Shown here: one piece after another, positions 6,480 through 12,823 of the stretch
How the letters are laid out: each line of letters starts with the position of its first letter
Position numbering within the stretch: position 1 is the first letter of the stretch
Assembly (NCBI GenBank): GCA_030622775.1
Contig: JAUXFS010000006.1
Coordinates: 1 to 12,999, forward strand
Source: Rhodospirillales bacterium
GTDB taxonomy: Bacteria; Pseudomonadota; Alphaproteobacteria; Rhodospirillales; Defluviicoccaceae
DNA: 12,999 nucleotides
Direction of reading: 5' to 3'
Translations under genes and position numbers: made by a program
Notes under the pieces: generated by a model
The model's database searches: none
The model's input: only the letters and a program-made list of their open reading frames with translations
What the model was told of the DNA's origin: nothing

Positions 6480-7742
6480 GTGAAAAAGAACAACAGCGGA
6501 AAAATTATTCAGATCACTCGACGCTCGGCACTAAAGGGCATGGCGACCACCGCTGGTGTCGCCGCGGTAAGCTTGGCAGCACCGGGGATCATCCGCCGGG
6601 CGAGCGCCGCCGATCCCATCAAGGTCGGCGTCATCTCGCCTTTGACCGGCGCGTGGACGGTGTACGGCAAAGCGCACAGCGCCGGGTTCGAACTCGCCGT
6701 GGACGAGATAAACGCCGCCGGCGGCGTGCTCGGACGGAAGTTCGAAATTATTCTAGGCGACTCGAAGACCGAGCCGAGGATTGTCGTCGAGCAGGCGAAC
6801 AGGCTGATCCGCCAGGAGCGTGTGGATTTCCTCGCGGGGACGTTCAGCAGCGCCGAGCGCAACGCCGCCGGGCCCGTCGTCACCTCCGCGAACAAGATAC
6901 TGCTCTATCCAACATTCTATGAAGGCCAGGAAAAAGAATACTATCCTGGCGTCTGCAACAAGAACATGTTCATGTTCGGCCCCGAACCGACCCAGCAAGT
7001 ATGGCCGCACCTGGAGTATATGATGAACAAATTCGGCAAGAAGTTCTTCATGATCGGTTCGGATTACGCTTGGCCTCGGGTGACCAATCAGGTGACGAAG
7101 CGTCGGCTGTTGGAGCTTGGCGGCGAAGTGGTCGGCGAAGTCTATATCCCCTTCAATACGCCCCAGTACGAGTCGGTTCTACGCGACATCCGAGCGTCGG
7201 GAGCGAACATCATCTTCCATACACTGACCGGAAGCGACACCGTCAACTTCCGCCTTCAGTACACGGCCGCCGGTATGAAGAAGGACTTCGTCCTGTGGAC
7301 GGTGGACGACGAAGAGGTCGTGACGTCCGGACTGGGCCCCGACGTGTCGGCCGGCGACTACGTCAGCTTCGACTACTTCATGTCCATTGAGAATCCCAAC
7401 AATACCGCGTTCCTCAAACGGTTTCGGGCCAAGTTCGGTAAGGACGCCCTGATGAACACGGTCGGGGTCGCGATGTACAACGCGGCTCACATGGCCGCCA
7501 TGGCGATCGAAAAGACCGGCGAGGTCAGCACCGACGCGCTACGCGAGGGTCTGAAGGACATCGAGTTCGAGAACGGACCGCAAGGCAAGGTCAGGATGCG
7601 CGGCTTGGACCACCAGATGGTCTTGCCTTCGTATCTCATGCGCGTCCGCAAGGGATGGACCGGCGTGAACGACATGTTCGAAGAAATCCAGTCGTTCCCC
7701 TCGGTAGAGCCGCTGGACGCTCGGTGCCAGTTGCCGCTTTGA
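6480..7742 (+). CDS. Tat-exported substrate-binding protein of importer 2 (UrtA/AmiC-like)
   Basis: Periplasmic binding protein of 420 residues, close to UrtA length. It starts with GTG at 6480, 5 nt after GGAGG. The N-terminus carries a twin-arginine motif, TRRSALKG (Arg14-Arg15), a mildly hydrophobic segment and an ASA cleavage site near residue 43, so export in folded form is predicted. The mature part begins IKVGVISPLTGAWTVYG. Segments LYPTFYEGQEKEYYPG, EPTQQVWP and GKKFFMIGSDYAWPR match the urea/short-amide binding branch (UrtA, AmiC, FmdD; Peripla_BP_5) rather than LivJ. Together with the adjacent hydrolase this points to an amide, urea-like or carbamoyl ligand, by inference. Confidence 0.92.
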   Translation: MKKNNSGKIIQITRRSALKGMATTAGVAAVSLAAPGIIRRASAADPIKVGVISPLTGAWTVYGKAHSAGFELAVDEINAAGGVLGRKFEIILGDSKTEPRIVVEQANRLIRQERVDFLAGTFSSAERNAAGPVVTSANKILLYPTFYEGQEKEYYPGVCNKNMFMFGPEPTQQVWPHLEYMMNKFGKKFFMIGSDYAWPRVTNQVTKRRLLELGGEVVGEVYIPFNTPQYESVLRDIRASGANIIFHTLTGSDTVNFRLQYTAAGMKKDFVLWTVDDEEVVTSGLGPDVSAGDYVSFDYFMSIENPNNTAFLKRFRAKFGKDALMNTVGVAMYNAAHMAAMAIEKTGEVSTDALREGLKDIEFENGPQGKVRMRGLDHQMVLPSYLMRVRKGWTGVNDMFEEIQSFPSVEPLDARCQLPL

Positions 7743-7765
7743 AGGCCACTTAATCTGCACAGCCA

Positions 7766-7799
7766 GTCCCGCCGCGCCGCCTGACAGGTGCGGCGGGAC
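7766..7799 (+). promoter_or_regulatory. Hairpin after the second binding-protein gene
   Basis: GTCCCGCCGC at 7766-7775 pairs perfectly with GCGGCGGGAC at 7790-7799. A G-T and two more G-C pairs extend the stem inward, leaving an 8-nt loop. A short T run follows one base later (TTT at 7801-7803). It lies 23 nt after the binding-protein stop and 45 nt before the permease start. It is a candidate attenuator or mRNA-stabilising 3' structure, giving more binding protein than permease, as proposed for the hairpin of importer 1. Confidence 0.7.
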
Positions 7800-7844
7800 G
7801 TTTGGCTTGGTCTATTTCAGCATTTCCTTTGAGAGGCTCGGGCG

Positions 7845-8699
7845 ATGAGCACGGCGCTCAGCGTAGTTGTGGATGCCACACTGATTACCTTGATACTGGC
7901 GCTGGCGGCCTTCGGCCTTGCCATTATCTACGGCTTGGTCGGGGTCATCAACATGGGCCATGGCGCCATGCTGACGCTCGGAGCCTACCTGACATGGGCG
8001 GCAACCACCGCCGGTCTGCCGTTTGTGATTTCGATATTTCTGGCGGCCGCCGGGGTCGCGGTGATCGGTCTGCTCCTCGAACATATCGTGATCCGGTCTT
8101 TTTACGATAGGCCGTTCGATACGCTATTGCTCACCTGGGGCTTCTTCCTGGTCTCGACCGAGGTCATCAAGATCGTTTTCGGCACGGACCTGCGCAACGT
8201 CGCCAATCCGGTGCCCGGTGCCTTCGATCTCGGGGGCATTCAGATTCCGGCCTATCGCACGATGATCGCCGGCTGTTCCCTGCTGTTGATCGCCGGAAGC
8301 GCGCTCGTGTTCTTCTACACGGCGTTGGGCATCAAGATCAGGGCACTGATCCAAAACCGGGAAATGGCGTCGCTTCTCGGCCTCGACGTGAGCCGGATGT
8401 ACAAGCTGGTGTTCGTGACGGGCTCCTTCATGGCGGGGCTTGCCGGCGCGCTCATCAGCCCCATGCTGAGCGTAGACCCGTACATCGGCAATATCTTTTT
8501 GGTGCGTTCGTTCTTCGTCGTCATCATCGGCGGTATCGGCCACCTTCTCGGCGGAACCCTCATCGGCAGCTTTCTCATCGGCGGCTCGGAAACCCTGTTC
8601 GCGCTGTTCTCCGGCCAGGTATTCGCACAGACCGCCGTCTTCGCGGTCGCTATCGTCGTTCTGCGCTTCCGCCCGCATGGGGTGTTGAGGTCGGGATGA
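7845..8699 (+). CDS. Importer 2 permease, LivH/UrtB family
   Basis: Inner-membrane permease of 284 residues; GAGAGG at 7831-7836 precedes ATG 7845 by 8 nt. The conserved first section FGLAIIYGLVGVINMGHGAM followed by LTLGAY is the LivH/UrtB hallmark. A coupling-type loop (ALGIKIRALIQNREMASLLG) and VTGSFMAGLAGAL follow in the second half. It lacks the long N-terminal periplasmic extension found in many proteobacterial UrtB proteins, so it is a short form. The stop overlaps the next start by ATGA (8696-8699). It presumably forms a heterodimer with the LivM/UrtC-type subunit. Codons are less G/C-biased than in livH. Confidence 0.92.
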   Translation: MSTALSVVVDATLITLILALAAFGLAIIYGLVGVINMGHGAMLTLGAYLTWAATTAGLPFVISIFLAAAGVAVIGLLLEHIVIRSFYDRPFDTLLLTWGFFLVSTEVIKIVFGTDLRNVANPVPGAFDLGGIQIPAYRTMIAGCSLLLIAGSALVFFYTALGIKIRALIQNREMASLLGLDVSRMYKLVFVTGSFMAGLAGALISPMLSVDPYIGNIFLVRSFFVVIIGGIGHLLGGTLIGSFLIGGSETLFALFSGQVFAQTAVFAVAIVVLRFRPHGVLRSG

Positions 8700-9718
8700 A
8701 GCAGCGCACGCTAAAACACCGGTCGTTGCTGGGAACCACGCCAGGTGATCTACTGTTCTCCGAACCCGGAGCCGCGCTGATCGTCTTTGCGATTCTGGCT
8801 CTCCTTCCCGTGTTCTTCTCCGGATATATGATCTACATCCTCCCCCAGTACATGCTGTTCGGCGTGCTGGCGATGTCCCTGGGGCTTCTCTGGGGCTTTG
8901 CCGGCCTGGTGAGCTTCGGCCAGGCCGGTTTCTTCGCCCTTGGTGCCTATACCATGGGACTGTCGATGAAGTCGGGCGGAGGAATAATCGACCCCGCTTA
9001 CCTCGGCCTTCTCCTGAGCTTGGTTGTTGGCGGCATTCTGGCCGCGGCGGTGGGTTATTTTCTTTTCAGTGCGGGCGTCCGTGGCACCTACTTCGTGCTG
9101 GTCACACTCGCCCTCTCCATCATGCTGGAGCAGATCGCCGTGAGCCAATCGCAGATCACCGGCGGTTGGAACGGCATGTTTATCGATCGCATGTCGCTGA
9201 ATTTAGGCCCATTTGGAAAGATATCTCTGTTTGACGACGCGCCAATGTACTATGTTATACTGCCAGCGGTTGCAATAATTTATGTTATTTTATATACTAT
9301 TACTGTAACAAGATTTGGAAAAATTCTAAACGGCATCCGGGAAAACGAAGACAGACTGATTTCCCTCGGTTTCAATGCTTCGCTCTACAAGACCGGCGTT
9401 TTTGCAATTTCGGGCGCGGTCGCATGCTTTGCCGGCGCCCTTTACGGTACCCACGCCAACTTTGTCGCTCCGTCGCTGGCAGGCGTTCTGTTCTCGACCG
9501 AGGTCGTCGTCTGGGTGGCAATCGGCGGCAGGGGTTCGTTGCTGGGCGTACTGCTGGGAGGAATATTGGTCGCCTCCTTCTCGAACTACCTGAGCGCGAT
9601 CACACCGGAGTACTGGCAACTCGTACTCGGTCTGCTGTTCGTGGCCGTGCTCCTCTATTTCAGGGGCGGAGTGGCCGGCGCGGTGGCGCAGCTTGTCAAC
9701 GCAAGGCGAGCCAAGTGA
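8696..9718 (+). CDS. Importer 2 permease, LivM/UrtC family
   Basis: Second permease of importer 2, 340 residues. LGLLWGFAGLVSFGQAGFFA followed by LGAYTMGL near residues 62-90 is characteristic, and the F-G-Q form resembles UrtC. The coupling-type loop RFGKILNGIRENEDRLISLG and the segment GAVACFAGALYGTHANFVAP lie in the second half. Bases 9241-9330 within the gene have only about 28% G+C by hand count, while the reading frame stays open and codes for a membrane segment (YVILPAVAIIYVILYTITV). The 3' end overlaps the following GTG start (GTGA at 9715-9718), so the ATPase is probably translationally coupled. Confidence 0.92.
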   Translation: MKQRTLKHRSLLGTTPGDLLFSEPGAALIVFAILALLPVFFSGYMIYILPQYMLFGVLAMSLGLLWGFAGLVSFGQAGFFALGAYTMGLSMKSGGGIIDPAYLGLLLSLVVGGILAAAVGYFLFSAGVRGTYFVLVTLALSIMLEQIAVSQSQITGGWNGMFIDRMSLNLGPFGKISLFDDAPMYYVILPAVAIIYVILYTITVTRFGKILNGIRENEDRLISLGFNASLYKTGVFAISGAVACFAGALYGTHANFVAPSLAGVLFSTEVVVWVAIGGRGSLLGVLLGGILVASFSNYLSAITPEYWQLVLGLLFVAVLLYFRGGVAGAVAQLVNARRAK

Positions 9719-10443
9719 AAACGGCGTCGGAACTCCTCCGCACCGAAGGCTTGACCAAGCGATTTCGCGGCCTCGTCGCCAACGACAGCATCGATTTCAC
9801 GCTGAAAGCCGGCGAGTTGCGCTGCGTCATCGGACCAAACGGTGCTGGAAAGACGACCCTCATCAGCATGATCTCGGGCCATCAACAGCCCAGTAACGGG
9901 GCCATCTGGTTCCAAGGCCAGAACATCACCAAGCTTTCAATCATCGAACGAGCTCGACGGGGAATTTCGCGCAAGTTTCAAACACCGACGCTGTTCGATA
10001 ACCTCTCCGCCTACGAGAACGTTGAACTCGCCGTCCTTAGAACCGGCTGCCCGCCGCGAAAACGTCGGTCGCGGATCCTAGAGGTGCTCGACCTCGTGCG
10101 TCTAGTCGATCTTGCCGACACCACCGCCTCCACCCTCTCGCACGGGCAGAGGCAATGGCTCGAAGTCGGGCTTTTGCTCGCGAACGATGCGATCCTCCTG
10201 CTTCTCGACGAGCCGACCGCGGGCATGACCGTCGAGGAAACCGCGTCGACCGGACGACTGATCCGCCGCTTGGGGCAGGAACTCGGGCTCTCGGCAATCA
10301 TCATCGAGCACGACATCAACTTCATTCGTAACCTCCAGGCACCGGTAACCGTCCTTCACCTCGGACGGGTACTCGTCGAAGGCTCGTTCCATGACATCGA
10401 ACATGACGAACAGGTGCGAAGCGTCTATCTGGGCGATCAGTAA
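9715..10443 (+). CDS. Importer 2 ATPase, LivG/UrtD family
   Basis: ATP-binding subunit of 242 residues, starting at GTG 9715, which overlaps the permease stop. Walker A GPNGAGKTT is at 40-48, the Q-loop glutamine at 89 (SRKFQTP), the signature LSHGQ at 141-145 in the UrtD-like context LSHGQRQWLEVG, Walker B LLLLDE at 161-166, and switch His199 (IEHD). All ATPase motifs are intact, unlike the LivG of importer 1. LSHGQ followed by QWLE is a good pointer to the urea/amide branch. The stop TAA overlaps the next ATG (TAATG at 10441-10445). Confidence 0.92.
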   Translation: MKTASELLRTEGLTKRFRGLVANDSIDFTLKAGELRCVIGPNGAGKTTLISMISGHQQPSNGAIWFQGQNITKLSIIERARRGISRKFQTPTLFDNLSAYENVELAVLRTGCPPRKRRSRILEVLDLVRLVDLADTTASTLSHGQRQWLEVGLLLANDAILLLLDEPTAGMTVEETASTGRLIRRLGQELGLSAIIIEHDINFIRNLQAPVTVLHLGRVLVEGSFHDIEHDEQVRSVYLGDQ

Positions 10444-11144
10444 TGGCCCTGCGAGTCGATAACATTACGGCGGGATACGGCAAGATCACGGTGTTGCGCA
10501 ACCTGTCCCTGGAGGTTCGCGAAGGCGAGATTCTGGGCCTACTCGGCCGCAACGGTATGGGCAAGACAACCCTGATCCGCTGCCTGGCCGGACTGATCCG
10601 GCCTACTGCCGGCAACATCACCTTCGAGGACCGGCAAATAACCGAACTGCCGCCCCACGAAAGGGCGCAGATCGGCATCACGACGGTCGTTCAAGGCCGC
10701 GGCGTCTTTCCCGGCCTCACTGTCCGTGAGAATCTGGAGATGGGCCGAATCGCCTCGCGCCGGACCAAGCGCAGCCGGATAGACGAAGTGGTGAGCTACT
10801 TCCCTCGCCTGGGCGAACGAATGCGCCAATCCGCCGGCACGCTGAGCGGCGGCGAGCAGCAAATGCTGGCCATTGGGCGCGGGCTGATGACGGACCCGAC
10901 AATGATGCTTCTCGACGAGCCATCCGATGGCATCATGCCGATGCTCGTGCAGCAGAACGCGAAAATCCTGAAGGAAATCAATCATAGGGAAGGAATGACA
11001 ATGATTATCGTCGAGCAGAATGTGCCTATGGTCTTCAGCCTGACCGATCATTGTGTCATTCTCGAAAAAGGTCAGGTCGTCACCGAGGGTACACGAGACG
11101 AGGTCTCACGTAGCGAGGTCATGAAGGCGTATTTGGCCATTTAG
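10443..11144 (+). CDS. Importer 2 ATPase, LivF/UrtE family
   Basis: Second ATP-binding subunit of importer 2, 233 residues, starting at ATG 10443 overlapping the previous stop. Walker A GRNGMGKTT is at 35-43, Q84 in VVQGRGVFPGLTV, the signature LSGGE at 134-138, Walker B and catalytic Glu159 in MMLLDEPSDGI, and Gln192 (VEQN) at the switch position, as usual for LivF/UrtE. GRNG plus QGRGVFP is closer to UrtE than to classical LivF. This is the last gene of the block; 66 nt separate its stop from the M20 start, and they contain repeat copy 2. No terminator hairpin follows, so read-through into the M20 gene is possible. Confidence 0.92.
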   Translation: MALRVDNITAGYGKITVLRNLSLEVREGEILGLLGRNGMGKTTLIRCLAGLIRPTAGNITFEDRQITELPPHERAQIGITTVVQGRGVFPGLTVRENLEMGRIASRRTKRSRIDEVVSYFPRLGERMRQSAGTLSGGEQQMLAIGRGLMTDPTMMLLDEPSDGIMPMLVQQNAKILKEINHREGMTMIIVEQNVPMVFSLTDHCVILEKGQVVTEGTRDEVSRSEVMKAYLAI

Positions 11145-11154
11145 TGGTCTGGGT

Positions 11155-11183
11155 TTGACATATGGTACTGCACCAAGCCTACT
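11155..11183 (+). promoter_or_regulatory. Possible -35 element at the right cassette junction
   Basis: TTGACA at 11155-11160 is a perfect -35 hexamer. The -10 position 17 nt later reads CCTACT, only three of six matches, and already lies inside repeat copy 2. Any promoter here would combine cassette DNA with the repeat and drive the M20 gene. Weak evidence. Confidence 0.2.
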
Positions 11184-11202
11184 TCGGCTGAGGCGGAGGA
11201 AA
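11169..11202 (+). repeat. 34-bp direct repeat, copy 2 (orphan livF end plus ribosome-binding site)
   Basis: Identical to 5231-5264. Here it contains codons for HQAYFG and a stop without the rest of livF, followed by the Shine-Dalgarno GGAGG (11195-11199) that serves the M20 gene at 11211. An orphan livF tail with no livF in front marks the junction as rearranged. Confidence 0.95.
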
Positions 11203-11210
11203 CCACGACC

Positions 11211-12341
11211 ATGACCGACCCGACGTCCGCACTGGAACTGACCCGCGCCCTGATCGGCTTCGACACCATCAACCCGCCCGGCAACGAGCGGCCGTGCGCG
11301 GAGCATCTCGGGCGGCTACTGGAGGCGGCGGGCGCGCGGATTTCCTACCACGCCTTCGACCGCGATCGCACAAGCCTGGTCGCCCACATCGGCGGCAGCG
11401 CCGGCAGGCCGCCGATCTGCTTCACCGGCCACATCGACACGGTGCCGCTCGGCGCGATGCCGTGGTCCACGGACCCGTTCGCCGCCGAGATCGCCGACGG
11501 AAAACTCTACGGCCGCGGCTCCAGCGACATGAAGAGCGGGGTCGCCGCCTTCGTCGTCGCCGCCACCCGGCTGGCCCCGCGGCTGGAGGGCCGCGCCGGG
11601 GTGGTGCTGGTGATCACCGCCGGCGAGGAGACCGGGTGCGAGGGCGCCTTCCATCTCGCCGGGCTGGGAACCGTGCTCGGCGAGGCCGGCGCCGTCGTCG
11701 TCGCCGAGCCCACCGCCAACTACCCCTATATCGGCCACAAGGGGGCGCTGTGGCTGAAGGCGCGGACCCGCGGCGTCACCGCCCATGGCTCGATGCCGGA
11801 AAAGGGCGTCAACGCCGTCTACACCGCCGCCCGCGCCGTCGGCCTCCTCGAGGACTTCGATTTCAACGTCGATCGCCACGCCCAGCTCGGCAAGCCGACC
11901 CTCAACGTCGGCACGTTGCATGGCGGCATTAACATCAATTCGGTCCCCGACCTGGCGGAGATCGGCATCGACATCCGCACCATCCCCGGCCAGCGCCACG
12001 CCGCGGTCTCGGCGGAGATGGCAAGCTATCTGGGCAACGACGTCGACCTCTCCGCCATGGTCGACGTGGAGGGCGTGTGGACCGACCCGGCCGATCCCTG
12101 GGTCCGCGAAGTCTACGAGATCGTCGCGCCGGTCCTCGGCGAGACCATCGAGCCCCGCGGCGCCAGCTACTTCACCGACGCCGCAGCGCTGACCCCGGCC
12201 TACGGCGGGCCGCCGACCGTGATCCTCGGCCCCGGCGAGCCGGCGATGGCCCACCAGACCGACGAGTACTGCGGCGTCGAGCGGATCGACCAGGCGGTCG
12301 CGGTCTATGTCAAGCTCATCGAAAGGTGGTGCGCGCCATGA
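11211..12341 (+). CDS. M20-family metallo-deacylase (ArgE/DapE type)
   Basis: Zinc-type amidohydrolase of 376 residues, a normal length for ArgE/DapE/aminoacylase proteins. Metal and catalytic positions are visible: His74 and Asp76 in GHIDTVP, bridging Asp106 in GRGSSDMKSG, Glu139-Glu140 in TAGEETGCEG, Glu166 in VAEPT and His348 in AHQTDEYC. His192 in TAHGSMPEKG is the dimer-contributed histidine. The enzyme would remove an acyl group from an amino acid or similar amide in the cytoplasm; which one is not readable. Strong G/C-ended codon use matches livHMGF, not the block between. With the orphan livF tail just upstream, this supports an original position directly after livF and a role on the cargo of importer 1. 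Confidence 0.92.
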   Translation: MTDPTSALELTRALIGFDTINPPGNERPCAEHLGRLLEAAGARISYHAFDRDRTSLVAHIGGSAGRPPICFTGHIDTVPLGAMPWSTDPFAAEIADGKLYGRGSSDMKSGVAAFVVAATRLAPRLEGRAGVVLVITAGEETGCEGAFHLAGLGTVLGEAGAVVVAEPTANYPYIGHKGALWLKARTRGVTAHGSMPEKGVNAVYTAARAVGLLEDFDFNVDRHAQLGKPTLNVGTLHGGININSVPDLAEIGIDIRTIPGQRHAAVSAEMASYLGNDVDLSAMVDVEGVWTDPADPWVREVYEIVAPVLGETIEPRGASYFTDAAALTPAYGGPPTVILGPGEPAMAHQTDEYCGVERIDQAVAVYVKLIERWCAP

Positions 12342-12370
12342 CCCGGGCCAACGAACTGTCGGCGGTATGA
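12338..12370 (+). pseudogene. Micro-ORF MTRANELSAV, possible truncated start of an amidase gene
   Basis: An ATG overlaps the M20 stop (ATGA at 12338-12341), the same coupling used elsewhere in the operon, but the frame closes after ten codons (MTRANELSAV). N-termini with the pattern ANELSA followed by E-L-L are common in GatA-type amidases, which could fit after a deacylase. The following bases do not continue such a protein. This could be a remnant of a deleted gene or a chance short frame. Confidence 0.25.
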
Positions 12371-12424
12371 ACGGCGGGCGCGCCGGTCCGCATCGATCAA
12401 TTTTTATGCGCTTCTTGGTAAAAG

Positions 12425-12440
12425 TGTGAGCCTCGTCACA
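12425..12440. promoter_or_regulatory. CRP/FNR-type binding site TGTGA-N6-TCACA
   Basis: A perfect match to the E. coli CRP consensus half sites, with A-rich DNA on the left (AAAAG) and TTT on the right, as in strong CRP sites. Its centre is at 12432.5. If TATTTT at 12462-12467 is the -10 element, transcription would start at 12474 and the site would be centred at -41.5, the classical position of class II activation. Presumed target: the exported protein at 12512. Whether the host regulator recognises this consensus is inference. Confidence 0.5.
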
Positions 12441-12461
12441 TTTGCCGGTCGCCTTCCCGAG

Positions 12462-12467
12462 TATTTT
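12462..12467 (+). promoter_or_regulatory. Possible -10 element of the exported-protein gene
   Basis: TATTTT has four matches to TATAAT and stands at the distance from the CRP-like site expected for an activator-dependent promoter. The best -35-like hexamer (TTGCCG at 12442-12447) is only 14 nt away, so the promoter would depend on an activator. Confidence 0.3.
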
Positions 12468-12511
12468 GGTTGGGTATGGGGGTGACCACCTCCTGGTTTG
12501 GAGTGAAGACG

Positions 12512-12823
12512 ATGAGACGACCCATATTCGCCATCACGGCAGCCACCTTTATCCTGGGAATGACCGGTGCGCCGGAATCCGCTTTGAGCCAGCCGATCTG
12601 CGGCGCGCACGACGACGTGGCGTCCGGTCTCGAGAAGAAGTATTCCGAGGCCCCGGTCGCCCGCGGCCTGGCCACCGTCGGCCTGATGATCGAGGTGTTC
12701 GTTTCGCCGGAAGGAACCTTCACCATCGTCGCCACCCGGCCCGACGGAACCAGTTGCCTGCTCGCCGCCGGCGAGGCTTGGCACAAGCTCGCCACGGTCA
12801 GCGCACCGTCCGAAGCTTCCTGA
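12512..12823 (+). CDS. Small exported protein of unknown function
   Basis: A 103-residue protein from ATG 12512, which has GGAG 8 nt upstream (12500-12503); GTG 12503 and a longer frame from 12470 are less likely. MRRPIFAITAATFILGMTGA is a Sec signal peptide, with cleavage probably near ALSQ (24-27). The mature part has two cysteines (Cys30 in QPICG and Cys82 in GTSCLLAAGEAW) that could form a disulfide, and motifs EKKYSEAPVARGLA and FTIVATRPDG. I believe similar small exported proteins are common in Rhodospirillales and other alphaproteobacteria, but I know no function. It is separate from the transport operons, with its own control region. Codon use is native-like. Confidence 0.75.
   Translation: MRRPIFAITAATFILGMTGAPESALSQPICGAHDDVASGLEKKYSEAPVARGLATVGLMIEVFVSPEGTFTIVATRPDGTSCLLAAGEAWHKLATVSAPSEAS

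Larger units (their letters stand above)
5265..11168. other. Putative inserted cassette: nitrilase-fold hydrolase plus UrtABCDE-like importer
   Basis: The segment of 5904 bases is bounded by the two copies of the 34-bp direct repeat. It holds six intact genes forming a self-contained uptake-plus-hydrolysis unit. Codon use is more mixed than in the flanking livHMGF and M20 genes, with many A/T-ended codons and a strongly AT-rich patch at 9241-9330. No transposase, integrase or terminal inverted repeat is visible at its edges, so the mechanism is unknown. Insertion by an excised or lost element, or by recombination, is inferred from the repeat, the broken livF-to-M20 continuity and the composition contrast. 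Confidence 0.6.
12371..12511. other. Intergenic region between M20 operon and exported protein
   Basis: It holds a short GC stem-loop (12372-12376 with 12381-12385), an inverted repeat CGCAT-N12-ATGCG (12389-12410) containing a T5 run, the CRP-like site and a possible -10 element. The first two could make a poor terminator for the M20 operon. Composition is more AT-rich than the flanking genes, as expected for a control region. Confidence 0.5.
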
